35,989 bases of DNA from positions 1 to 35,989 of the forward strand of contig NZ_JAVYIM010000007.1 of assembly GCF_035968265.1 (NCBI RefSeq), in the 5' to 3' direction. How positions within the stretch are numbered: position 1 is the stretch's first letter; each line of letters starts with the position of its first letter. Both the position numbers and the translations under genes were made by a program. The notes under the pieces were generated by a model. That model searched no databases. It was not told where the DNA came from and saw nothing but the letters and a program-made list of their open reading frames with translations. Of the stretch, positions 24,025 to 31,972 are shown in pieces. This DNA comes from Nitrosarchaeum sp. (GTDB lineage Archaea > Thermoproteota > Nitrososphaeria > Nitrososphaerales > Nitrosopumilaceae).

Positions 24025-24198
24025 TTAAAGCCCGGGTCTTTTTGGTATGTAATCATATGACATGTTAATGGCTTGATCTTTCATTATCGCAAGATACGTA
24101 TCATAATCTGCTTCAAAATTACAATGTGGACATTTTACTATAGTAATTTCATCATTTAAAATTGCTACTTTCTCACATTCAGGGCAACGTGCATCCAT
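24025..24198 (-). CDS. Small zinc-ribbon protein (57 residues), LysW-like architecture
   Basis: Opens MDARCPECEKVAILNDEITI, then VKCPHCNFEADYDTYLAIM, with a basic tail ending PKRPGL. Cys5/Cys8 and Cys23/Cys26 make a typical zinc ribbon. The layout resembles short TFIIB-, LysW- or transcription-factor-type ribbons, but the C-terminal EDWGE-like LysW end is absent, so I do not assign LysW. A TATA-like box lies 26 bp upstream of the ATG. The stop touches that of the convergent gene to its left. Function unknown. Confidence 0.75.
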   Translation of the reverse strand: MDARCPECEKVAILNDEITIVKCPHCNFEADYDTYLAIMKDQAINMSYDYIPKRPGL

Positions 24199-24218
24199 GA
24201 TATTATTTTACAATCAAG

Positions 24219-24228
24219 ATATTTAATC
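24219..24228 (-). promoter_or_regulatory. Putative TATA box for the 57-residue zinc-ribbon gene
   Basis: Minus-strand ATTAAATATC, centred about 26 bp before ATG 24198. Confidence 0.5.
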
Positions 24229-24249
24229 ATAATTAATTAATTTCAGTAA

Positions 24250-24323
24250 GCGGAGTTAGTCTAGCTCGGTAAGATGTCAGCTTCCCAAGCTGAAGGTCGC
24301 GGGTTCAAATCCCGCACTCCGCA
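24250..24323 (+). tRNA. tRNA-Gly (anticodon CCC), CCA not encoded
   Basis: Acceptor GCGGAGT (24250-24256) pairs fully with ACTCCGC (24316-24322). D stem is GTCT/AGAT. Anticodon stem TCAGC/GCTGA encloses loop TTCCCAA, anticodon CCC at 24284-24286, reading GGG. T stem GCGGG/CCCGC encloses TTCAAAT, and the discriminator is A24323. Bases after it are CAT, so CCA is added post-transcriptionally, unlike the tRNA-Gln in this window. No intron. An A/T-rich TTAATTA box lies about 10-18 bp upstream. Confidence 0.96.
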
Positions 24324-24325
24324 CA

Positions 24326-25285
24326 TCATAATTCTCTTATTGCTTGCTCGATAATTCCACGATCTTTAGCCTTTGGGAAAAGTTTCAAATAATTTTTTAG
24401 ATCATTTTTTGCTTCAGAATTCTTTTTTTGTTTTTCTTTTAGATAAGCTCTATTTTTGTAAATTTTTGCTGATCTTTTAGGATTGATTTCAATGGCTTTA
24501 GTATATTGAATTTCAGCTTTTTCAAATTGATTGGTTTTAAGATAATAGTTACCTAGTCCCACATATGCAAGATAAAACCGCTTATTGAGAGCAATGCATC
24601 TTTCATAATACTTTATACAATCGTTAGAGTTTTGTTCATTAAGTAAACTAGCTATCAAGTATAATGCAGTTGAGTTATTTGCATCTAATTCAATTGCTTT
24701 TTTTAAAGATGCCAAAGCGTCAGAAGGATTTTTTTGTATGATTAATCTTTCAGAAATAAGACATAATCGATTTGAGATTTCGTTGGTATCATCTAGTTTT
24801 ATAGAAGATAAGACACTTGGTGGTGCTAAAATAATTAGTAATCGTCCATCTTCAGACCATTCTTTATCAAAAAGTTCTTGTGGAATTGCCCCCTCTTGTT
24901 GTTCGCCTTCATAATTTCCTTTTTGAATGTAATGAAGGATAGTTTTTTCATTATCATCATATCCAGATATTACAGAAGCATGTTGTGTAATTTCGGGAAT
25001 TCCTGGTAGAATTACTATTGGAGGTATTCCTGAAACAATAACTGTTTTTAATTCAGATAAAGAAGAATTAATAATTTTACACTTTAGTCCATGTCTTTCT
25101 GCAGATTCAATTCCTTCAATTAAGATACTTCCATTAGAATTTGCATATTGTTTAGCAGATTCAATAGCTTCTGACATTGGAAGTGTAATATTCCAATATT
25201 TTGAAACTACATTTATCGGCAAAGGCAAGCAAATATTTTCTTCGTCTACTAAAGGAAGTAAAAGTTGATGATCATTAGTGTCCAT
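24326..25285 (-). CDS. C39-peptidase-like domain fused to TPR repeats
   Basis: 319 residues. The first 155 resemble the papain-like C39 family: Cys19 in ENICLPLPINVVSKYW, GSILIEGIESAERHGLKCKI, ELKTVIVSGIPPIVIL, then His102 in QHASVISGYDDNEKTIL, with a final strand RLLIILAPP. From about 180 to 310 come three to four tetratricopeptide repeats (DALASLKKAIELDANNSTALYLIASL; CIKYYERCIALNKRFYLAYVGLGNYYL; AEIQYTKAIEINPKRSAKIYKNRAYL). No signal peptide is obvious, so it is probably cytoplasmic. TPRs suggest protein binding. Whether the protease-like domain is active is unclear because the Cys lacks the usual CGP context. It ends 2 bp past the tRNA-Gly on the opposite strand. Confidence 0.65.
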   Translation of the reverse strand: MDTNDHQLLLPLVDEENICLPLPINVVSKYWNITLPMSEAIESAKQYANSNGSILIEGIESAERHGLKCKIINSSLSELKTVIVSGIPPIVILPGIPEITQHASVISGYDDNEKTILHYIQKGNYEGEQQEGAIPQELFDKEWSEDGRLLIILAPPSVLSSIKLDDTNEISNRLCLISERLIIQKNPSDALASLKKAIELDANNSTALYLIASLLNEQNSNDCIKYYERCIALNKRFYLAYVGLGNYYLKTNQFEKAEIQYTKAIEINPKRSAKIYKNRAYLKEKQKKNSEAKNDLKNYLKLFPKAKDRGIIEQAIREL

Positions 25286-25319
25286 AAAATTAAAAAGATT
25301 TGAGAGTTATTAAAAGCAA

Positions 25320-25862
25320 TCAAAGAGAACAGAATTTTTGAATCAAATTTTGACCATCATTACTCATTTCAGGATGAAATTGAGTTCCAAAAATAGGTTT
25401 ATTTTCATATTGAATAATTTCAAATTTACAGTTTTTAGATGAACCCACAACGTGTAAAAACTGAGGCAATTTAGAAATTTCAAATCCATGGCTTTCAAAT
25501 ACTTCTAAATCGTTTGTAATTAGTATATTCTCTTTGCTAATGCTAATTTTTTCCTTACCTTTTTGAGATATTGCAAGTTTTCTAATTGTTCCACCCAAAG
25601 TCAAAGCCAACATTTCTGCGCCATAACATATTCCTAATAATTTTTTATCATTTTGAATTGCATGATTAATAATTTTAGAATTAATTTGGTTTGTTATTTT
25701 TTCATTTTTTCTTCTTCCAGATAAAATAAATGAATTATAATCATCTAAAGATTTTAAATCTAACATTTCAGGTGTTTCAATTTTAAATAAAATATTTTTT
25801 TCAGTTAAAAAATTAATCAAAGTTTTTGTATAAACTGACCCATTATCAACTATTAGTAGCAT
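25320..25862 (-). CDS. GMP-synthase-type class I glutamine amidotransferase
   Basis: About 180 residues. LLIVDNGSVYTKTLINFL opens the fold. The nucleophile is Cys79 in LGICYGAEMLAL, and the His163/Glu165 pair sits in GTQFHPEMS. The block ESHGFEISKLPQFLHVVGSS matches the SHG..V..LP..F...A.S stretch of GMP synthase glutaminases, as do GGTIRK and KEKISI. Archaea carry this subunit separately from the ATP-pyrophosphatase subunit, so it may be GuaAa. The ILSGRRKN motif departs from the usual LSGGP, so a paralog is possible. ATG 25862 lies about 27 bp after a TATA-like box; a TTG at 25874 is the longer alternative. Confidence 0.75.
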   Translation of the reverse strand: MLLIVDNGSVYTKTLINFLTEKNILFKIETPEMLDLKSLDDYNSFILSGRRKNEKITNQINSKIINHAIQNDKKLLGICYGAEMLALTLGGTIRKLAISQKGKEKISISKENILITNDLEVFESHGFEISKLPQFLHVVGSSKNCKFEIIQYENKPIFGTQFHPEMSNDGQNLIQKFCSL

Positions 25863-25885
25863 CAGTTGATACAAAAGGTACAGGT

Positions 25886-25893
25886 AATTTAAC
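25886..25893 (-). promoter_or_regulatory. Putative TATA box for the glutaminase gene
   Basis: Minus-strand GTTAAATT, centred about 27 bp before ATG 25862; it supports that start over the TTG at 25874. Confidence 0.45.
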
Positions 25894-25924
25894 GTTCTAA
25901 AATATTTTAAGCATAATTTAAAAA

Positions 25925-28783
25925 TTAATTTCCAATTTCAATTGAAACGTAATGCATTTCAGGGATATTGTCTTTTACTATTATTGTTCCAATATTGAGA
26001 TTATTATTTTCTTGCCACATGAATACTCTGTCAGTTCTTGGTTTTACAAAATTATCTATGAATTTTTTCAAGAAATCTTGTGTATCAAGACGATCATTTT
26101 CAGTAAAGAAGAAAATTTCTCCTTCTTTAAACGATAATGGAATCTGAATTGATGTTGGTTCAGAAATCTCAATTTTATTATCTGTAAATGACGATTTTAT
26201 AATATTGATTCTATCTGTTTTTCCTAATTCAATATAATCTACATTAATTGAAGTTGAGGAACCAGCTACGCCAGATACCTTTTTCAAATATGCTTCAAAG
26301 GCTTTTTCTTGAGTATCTCCCAAACCAACATAATATTCACCAGTAAATGCTGCACCTACTGCTGCAATAGTACCTAGTTGGGCTACAACGCCACCAGAAC
26401 CTGCTGTGTATACAGGGATAAAGTAGACATCATGTTGTCCAACTCTGTATAGAATATTATCTCCAATTCTAGGATTTCTTAAAAGAGTCTTTAGTTCAGC
26501 AAATGTTGGATCTTTGTCAAGTGCTTCTCTAACTGCAGTAGGACCTATCAATTTAGTAGTAGAATTTAATGGAACTTCATAGAATTGTAAATCTCCTAAA
26601 CGATTAAGATCGTTTTCAACTACCATATATCCTGCAAGATTTCTTCCTTGAGAACCTCGAAGTTCCAATGAAAGTAAACCAATGAATTCTGTTTTATCAA
26701 AACCTGGTGGTTTTGCTTCTACAAAATAAGCTTCTAATCCTTGAGGAATTTCATAGAATTCATTTGCTTGAATAAATGTTTCAACATCATTTACATGATA
26801 AATGTTATACATTTCTGCTTTCCAATTAAAAAGCTCGACTGGATATCGTATTTGCTCCTCAAGCCAAGTAGGTACTGGTACGAATTTGTCAGAGTATTGA
26901 CTAACAAACATTTCTGTAAAGAAATCATCACCTGTTTTCATTAATTGAATATCACCATTGTAAGTATCGACTAGAGCAAATCCTACTAATCTCAAATATG
27001 GATTTCCAACAGACCATGGTACATCATGAGTATCAAATCCAACTATCAAAGGAATCAACCAATAAGAATTTGTGCCATCAGTTACTGGAATAGAATCTAG
27101 TTCTTTACCAAAGAGATCATACAGAAAATATGGATACAAAGTTTTCATTCTATCATGAACATCCTTGTATCGCATCACATGTACAGATTCAGCAGGAAAT
27201 GAAAGTAAAAAGTTTGGCTCAAAAGTCCAGCTAAGTGGTGGAGATACATCTAATCCTCCATTGCCATTATAGGAAACACCTCCGAGTTCTGCACTAGTAG
27301 TTCTAGAGTTTGGATATGCAGACCAAGTTGTAGAAAAGAGACCTCCTTCACCGTAATAGATTTCTCGTTGTTTGAAAAATTTATCACTATCTATAATTTG
27401 ACCAGTTGTAGCCTCAAGTGTTAAAAACCCATTTGGAACGTGAGTATATACAAGGTGTTCGTTATACCATGTGTTTGCAAGACTTACTGAAGATGGTAAA
27501 ATTGGTTTCATCGAAGCAGTCCAGTATAATGTATTGTTAAAACGAAGAATATCATTATCCTCAAAATCTACGTAAGGAATTAATCCAATTTCAGGTTTTA
27601 GTTTAGCAAAAGCTGCTTCCCAGTCCCATACTCTTACAACATTAAGCACGTCCTTATTTTGATTAATATAATTTTGAATATTATTTGGCGATACTGATTG
27701 TAATTTTACATCATGAGTACTTTCTTTGATGTCATCTAGTTGGCCAATGTGACGATTAACTCCGATTTGTTGAGCAGTGTAAGGTCCCAAGTATTCAATT
27801 TTTTTTGCATCTGCAATACTATTATTGACAGTTACTAACCCAAAAATAATAACTGCAATTGCAAGAATTGTTAAAATTCTAATATAGACATCTCTCTTAA
27901 ACATATGAGTAAGAACACGAGCCCTGATTCTATCTACAAGTGCAAATGCTAAAAGGGCAAAACCAATTACCAGTGTTCCGCCAATAATATATCTGGTATT
28001 GTAATCAATTTGATCAGTAAAGAATAGATTGAAACCTAACCAGACTATACCTACACCAATTATGGTTTCTACTGTTGAGACATAATTGAGATATCTTGGT
28101 TTTCCGCTTTGTGAATCTTGAAGATATGACGTAATAACATTAATAATTTTATGAATACCAACATACAAAACTAGACGAAGACCAATTGCTGCAAGAATTG
28201 GAGGTAAAAGAAGTACCAAAGATGGAATCATTGGAACAACTTGTTCAACTGAATAACTAACATCAGTACTTGGTGTAACAAATGGTAAAGAGAAGATATT
28301 AGTTATATTTTCAATACCAAGATTATTCCCATCAATAAAAGATACAGCTGCAAATCCAAAAATAATATTGACAAAAAATGCTCCAAAGAGCAGAATCTTG
28401 GTAATCTGCCAAATAACAAATTGTAATGGACTAAGCCTGTAATCTTTAAAGCTTGTAATACTATTTGAGAGTGGTTGTTGAGTACTTTTTCCTATAAAGC
28501 CAATCGCTGTATGAAGCCCATACCAAAAGATAGAAGATCTACCAATGATGTTTACTCGTACCAGAGCAATAGCTGAAAGAATAATGGCTGAGACAAGGGA
28601 ATAATACAATGGTTTGGTAAACTGATCTCCAAATTCAGTAAAATTCATTGATAAAATTACTGCTTGATTTCCAGCAACTGCAATTATTACAATTGCAATA
28701 ATTGCGACTATGATTAATCGGACAAATTTACCTGCGTCAGGAGGCGGAACTTGTTTGTCAGTGGATGCGCTATACAAAATCAA
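25925..28783 (-). CDS. UPF0182 family large integral membrane protein
   Basis: 952 residues, normal for UPF0182. The N-terminal third holds about seven hydrophobic segments (for example FVRLIIVAIIAIVIIAVAG at about 20-38, LYYSLVSAIILSAIALV, ILLFGAFFVNIIFGFAAV, MIPSLVLLLPPILAAIGL, VETIIGVGIVWLGFNLFF, YIIGGTLVIGFALLAFALV, ILTILAIAVIIFGLVTV). The rest is a large soluble, probably extracytoplasmic, region with family patterns such as SYNGNGGLDVSPPLSW, YPYFLYDLFGKELDSIPV, RNLAGYMVVENDLNRLGDLQFY and LRNPRIGDNILYRVGQHDVYFIPVY. The function of the family is not established. Start is TTG 28783; a CATTAATTTA box about 22 bp upstream fits a leaderless start. It stands alone. Confidence 0.9.
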   Translation of the reverse strand: MILYSASTDKQVPPPDAGKFVRLIIVAIIAIVIIAVAGNQAVILSMNFTEFGDQFTKPLYYSLVSAIILSAIALVRVNIIGRSSIFWYGLHTAIGFIGKSTQQPLSNSITSFKDYRLSPLQFVIWQITKILLFGAFFVNIIFGFAAVSFIDGNNLGIENITNIFSLPFVTPSTDVSYSVEQVVPMIPSLVLLLPPILAAIGLRLVLYVGIHKIINVITSYLQDSQSGKPRYLNYVSTVETIIGVGIVWLGFNLFFTDQIDYNTRYIIGGTLVIGFALLAFALVDRIRARVLTHMFKRDVYIRILTILAIAVIIFGLVTVNNSIADAKKIEYLGPYTAQQIGVNRHIGQLDDIKESTHDVKLQSVSPNNIQNYINQNKDVLNVVRVWDWEAAFAKLKPEIGLIPYVDFEDNDILRFNNTLYWTASMKPILPSSVSLANTWYNEHLVYTHVPNGFLTLEATTGQIIDSDKFFKQREIYYGEGGLFSTTWSAYPNSRTTSAELGGVSYNGNGGLDVSPPLSWTFEPNFLLSFPAESVHVMRYKDVHDRMKTLYPYFLYDLFGKELDSIPVTDGTNSYWLIPLIVGFDTHDVPWSVGNPYLRLVGFALVDTYNGDIQLMKTGDDFFTEMFVSQYSDKFVPVPTWLEEQIRYPVELFNWKAEMYNIYHVNDVETFIQANEFYEIPQGLEAYFVEAKPPGFDKTEFIGLLSLELRGSQGRNLAGYMVVENDLNRLGDLQFYEVPLNSTTKLIGPTAVREALDKDPTFAELKTLLRNPRIGDNILYRVGQHDVYFIPVYTAGSGGVVAQLGTIAAVGAAFTGEYYVGLGDTQEKAFEAYLKKVSGVAGSSTSINVDYIELGKTDRINIIKSSFTDNKIEISEPTSIQIPLSFKEGEIFFFTENDRLDTQDFLKKFIDNFVKPRTDRVFMWQENNNLNIGTIIVKDNIPEMHYVSIEIGN

Positions 28784-28800
28784 TGTTTCTTGCGGCTTGG

Positions 28801-28810
28801 TAAATTAATG
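28801..28810 (-). promoter_or_regulatory. Putative TATA box for the UPF0182 gene
   Basis: Minus-strand CATTAATTTA, centred about 22 bp before the TTG at 28783, which supports that unusual start codon. Confidence 0.4.
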
Positions 28811-28865
28811 TCTTACCAGTAAATTTCAGAATTTAGTCATGAATTTCTCAATTAAGAGGTTTATT

Positions 28866-29987
28866 CTAAGAGATTGTTGCTAGCTTTTTGCAAATCATAT
28901 ATGCTGCAGCAAATGTCGGAATGGACACTTTTTCATTAAAATATGGACCAAACTTTGTGTTTTTTAGATTAAATCTAATCGGACAATTAGCTATTACTTC
29001 AACTAATTTTTCATTGAGAAACGAAGCTTCAATATATGGATCAAACTTTGTAAGATCAGTGCAGAAAACTTTGGTTAGACCACTTTTACTATTTAATGAA
29101 CCAGGAAGTCTGAAAATTCTATGAATATCCATTGTAACATTAGGATCTATTTTTGCACCAATTTTATCAGAAAGATTATCTAAAGTTTTTTGAAAAGAAG
29201 AATATCCATTTACAATTAATTCGGTGATTATTTTTGAACGTTTTGATTTTGCACCATACACTTCTTTAGAAAATCTTCCTCTCCATCCCTTTTCATCAAA
29301 ATCTGGAAATGTTGAACGATTTGGTTTAATTTTTTTCATTCCAAATGTTTCTGGAATTGCCCCATGAAACATTATGTAATCAGTTAATTCTGATCTTTCT
29401 TTAGAACCTAACTGTTGAAATTGTGAATTATATACATACACATGAAATCCTTCATTGCCAGAAAAATATACATGAATATCATTTTGTTGAACACCAAAAT
29501 CTTCAATAAGAATATTTGATAGTTTTGATACTTCATTTTTTGAAGAGTTTATACAATTTTTACAAGGAAGAGATTTTTTCTCTAGTTTTATAGAATTGCA
29601 TTTACTGCAATTATTCACATTAGTAGATATTTCATTACACTCATTACATTTAGAAATTGTATGATCTTTTCTACATTCTAGATTAAGATCTTTAGCATCA
29701 ATATCAAAAATTAGATCGGCTTCTTTCCAGTCTTTTTCATTCATGGGTAAATTTGGAAATGAATAACATGCGTTAGAACAATATACATCAGAGGGAGTAT
29801 TTTTCATCAATAGTAGATGTAATTCTTTATCATCTTTGATTGAAATATGTCTAGTCATACCAGAATTAAATTTTTGGAATCCAAATTCTCTCTCTGAGGT
29901 TCTATTTGGAACACGAATAAGATCAAAATGATCAAAATAATATTTTTTAAAAGTATCCTCTAGAAATTTGATGTTATTTTCTTGCAT
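28866..29987 (-). CDS. priS: DNA primase catalytic subunit PriS
   Basis: 373 residues. Catalytic Asp95 and Asp97 lie in DLIFDIDAKDL, the nucleotide-binding motif SGNEGFHVYV at 176-185, and a third conserved block is HRIFRLPGSLNSKSGL (about 288-303). Between residues 105 and 145 is a Cys-rich insert with CNEC, CSKC and CKNC pairs plus Cys105, more knuckles than the single zinc site of many PriS proteins. With PriL it makes RNA/DNA primers for replication. Its ATG shares one base with the priL stop (TAATG), so the two subunits are translationally coupled. Confidence 0.95.
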   Translation of the reverse strand: MQENNIKFLEDTFKKYYFDHFDLIRVPNRTSEREFGFQKFNSGMTRHISIKDDKELHLLLMKNTPSDVYCSNACYSFPNLPMNEKDWKEADLIFDIDAKDLNLECRKDHTISKCNECNEISTNVNNCSKCNSIKLEKKSLPCKNCINSSKNEVSKLSNILIEDFGVQQNDIHVYFSGNEGFHVYVYNSQFQQLGSKERSELTDYIMFHGAIPETFGMKKIKPNRSTFPDFDEKGWRGRFSKEVYGAKSKRSKIITELIVNGYSSFQKTLDNLSDKIGAKIDPNVTMDIHRIFRLPGSLNSKSGLTKVFCTDLTKFDPYIEASFLNEKLVEVIANCPIRFNLKNTKFGPYFNEKVSIPTFAAAYMICKKLATIS

Positions 29988-31015
29988 TAGATTCTCTTTT
30001 TTCCAAATTGAATGGGGTTTATGATATTATCACATTCAGGAATTGCAAAACACAAATTTTGTGTTTTAAGTTTTTCACATGAAGGGCAAGAATACTGAGT
30101 TCCACTTCCAGAGGTTCCAGCAAGATGATTTAATTGATAAAGAGTTATTCTTTGATTATAATCAGGGGCATTTTTGAATAACGGTGCAATCTCTTCAACT
30201 GACTGACCTTTTGATAAGAGAAATGCAGCAAGCATAAATCTTCCAGAGTGTGGGAGATTTTCTCCTTTTTCAAGAACTTCAATTGCATGTTTTATGCATG
30301 GTGGATATTCTCCGGTAGTCATGGTGTAAGATGGAGTAAGTTTTTTACAAATTGAAATTAATTCATTTACCATATTTTCAAATCCAGGAATCATGGGAGG
30401 TGTTGGAGCATTAATTATTTTAGAGCCAATATAGGTTCCTAGTTCTTTTCGAATTAATCTAACGGTTTTTTCTGGAGTAAGTAACACTTTGCCATCCTTA
30501 ACATATCTATTGATTAATTTCCATTCTCGCTCATGGAAACTTACAGAGTGTTTTAGATAATCAGCTACTGGTATTTCAAAGAAATCGTCTCTTTTTATTA
30601 CTTCAATACCAAATAAATCATGAATTATTTTTATTGCTAAATCAACTTTGGATTTATCAGAGGCTTTTCCTAAATCTCTTTCAAGATGTTGCTCTGCTCG
30701 TCTAGCCTCTGCTAGTGCAAATCTTTTGGTTAGAGTATGCATGCCAGTTAATTTAATCAAAACTATGGCTAAAAGAAAAGAAAAAACTTCAATCTCAAGA
30801 ATATATGATTTGGAAGCTTGTCCATCAATAAGTTCAGATTTGTAAATGCCTCCCTCGGTAGAAACTTTAAGCCTGTGAAATGCTTTTTCAACAGATGGTT
30901 TTAGATCAGGATCTGTTCCAAATTTAACTAGAGGAAAACCTTTGTCCTTTAGATACTGACCTGCATCTGCCATGAATGGATATTTTGCATATTCATCAGC
31001 TCCTAGTTCAAGCAT
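29987..31015 (-). CDS. priL: DNA primase large subunit PriL (Fe-S)
   Basis: 342 residues, normal for archaeal PriL. The N-terminal helical domain (about 1-200) is followed by the C-terminal iron-sulfur domain: Cys240 in GEYPPCIKHAI, then PHSGRFMLAAFLLSKG, then Cys310, Cys313, Cys322 and Cys328 in YSCPSCEKL...LCFAIPECDNI. The four cluster ligands are among these. PriL guides initiation and primer length. ATG 31015 has a TATA-like box 25 bp upstream. It is the first gene of the priL-priS operon. Confidence 0.94.
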   Translation of the reverse strand: MLELGADEYAKYPFMADAGQYLKDKGFPLVKFGTDPDLKPSVEKAFHRLKVSTEGGIYKSELIDGQASKSYILEIEVFSFLLAIVLIKLTGMHTLTKRFALAEARRAEQHLERDLGKASDKSKVDLAIKIIHDLFGIEVIKRDDFFEIPVADYLKHSVSFHEREWKLINRYVKDGKVLLTPEKTVRLIRKELGTYIGSKIINAPTPPMIPGFENMVNELISICKKLTPSYTMTTGEYPPCIKHAIEVLEKGENLPHSGRFMLAAFLLSKGQSVEEIAPLFKNAPDYNQRITLYQLNHLAGTSGSGTQYSCPSCEKLKTQNLCFAIPECDNIINPIQFGKKRI

Positions 31016-31034
31016 AAAAGTAATTTACCGAGTT

Positions 31035-31044
31035 TACTTAAAAA
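31035..31044 (-). promoter_or_regulatory. Putative TATA box for priL-priS
   Basis: Minus-strand TTTTTAAGTA, centred about 25 bp before ATG 31015, a leaderless-type geometry. Confidence 0.5.
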
Positions 31045-31070
31045 TCTGATTTTTTGAATTTGAACGGTGG

Positions 31071-31080
31071 TTTAAATTAT
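31071..31080 (+). promoter_or_regulatory. Putative TATA box for nfo
   Basis: TTTAAATTAT is centred about 26 bp before ATG 31102. This argues that translation starts there and not at an in-frame codon near 31054, which would lie upstream of the promoter. Confidence 0.5.
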
Positions 31081-31101
31081 GTTTTGAGAAAATTGTTACG
31101 T

Positions 31102-31941
31102 ATGCAGATCGGTTGTCATGTTTCAATATCTGGATCAATTGACAAAGCAGTAGATAATGCAGTAGAAAGAAAATGTTCTGCTTTTCAGATATTTACTCGA
31201 AATCCTAGAGGATGGCACGCAAAAGATCTTTCAAATGATGACATTACAAATTTCAAAGAGAAACTAAAATCAAGTAAGATAGATAGATTTGCGACATGTG
31301 CTCATATGCCATATTTGCCAAATTTATCTACTCCAAAAATAGATGGTTTTGAAAAATCTGTAAGTACACTGATTAACGAAATTGAGAGATGTGGAAAGCT
31401 TGGCATTCCATATTTAGTTACACATCTAGGCAGTCATTTAGGGACAGGAGAAGATGCTGGAATAAAGCAACTTGTTAAGGGACTAAACAAAGCAGGACAA
31501 ACAAAAAATGATGTGATGATTTTACTTGAGAACACTGCAGGACAAAAAAATTCTGTTGGTGCAAACTTTGAACAATTAGCAGAGATATTTAATCAATTAA
31601 AGCCATCAAAAAAATTTGGTATTTGTTTGGATACATGTCATGCATTTGTTTCTGGATATGATCTAAGAACAGAAAAATCAGTCAAAGAAACGTTAAAGAA
31701 ATTTGATGACATGATAGGATTTGAGAATTTGAAGATTCTTCATCTTAATGATGCCAAAGGAGAGATTGGCTGCAATCTTGATAGACATTACCATATAGGA
31801 TTAGGAAATATTGGAGAGAAAGGATTAGCTGAAGTAATAAAAACTGCCAACAAGAAAAAAATTCCAATAATTTTGGAAACTCCTATTGATGATATAAGAG
31901 ATGATTTTGAAAATATAAGAAAAGTCAAGGAGTTGGCGTAG
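31102..31941 (+). CDS. nfo: Endonuclease IV (AP endonuclease)
   Basis: About 279 residues from the ATG at 31102, giving the family N-terminus MQIGCHVSISGSIDKAV. Trinuclear zinc ligands are in AHMPYLPNLSTP, THLGSHLGTGED, LLENTAGQ, CLDTCHAFVSGYDL, LHLNDAKGEIG..LDRHYHIGLGNIG and ILETP. It cuts DNA 5' of abasic sites in base excision repair. A frame open back to 31054 adds 16 residues (MNLNGGLNYVLRKLLR) that lack similarity to the family, and a TATA-like box falls inside that stretch; the shorter start is preferred. It is divergent from priL. Note the repair/replication clustering. Confidence 0.95.
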   Translation: MQIGCHVSISGSIDKAVDNAVERKCSAFQIFTRNPRGWHAKDLSNDDITNFKEKLKSSKIDRFATCAHMPYLPNLSTPKIDGFEKSVSTLINEIERCGKLGIPYLVTHLGSHLGTGEDAGIKQLVKGLNKAGQTKNDVMILLENTAGQKNSVGANFEQLAEIFNQLKPSKKFGICLDTCHAFVSGYDLRTEKSVKETLKKFDDMIGFENLKILHLNDAKGEIGCNLDRHYHIGLGNIGEKGLAEVIKTANKKKIPIILETPIDDIRDDFENIRKVKELA

Positions 31942-31950
31942 AAATTTATT
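31942..31950 (+). promoter_or_regulatory. Putative TATA box for glyS
   Basis: AAATTTATT right after the nfo stop, centred 27 bp before ATG 31973. Confidence 0.4.
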
Positions 31951-31972
31951 CAGTCAATGATGAGATGGTACA

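Noticed and set aside
25952..26137. Plus-strand 61-codon frame opposite the UPF0182 gene end
   Set aside because: Antisense to a conserved region, low complexity, no promoter.
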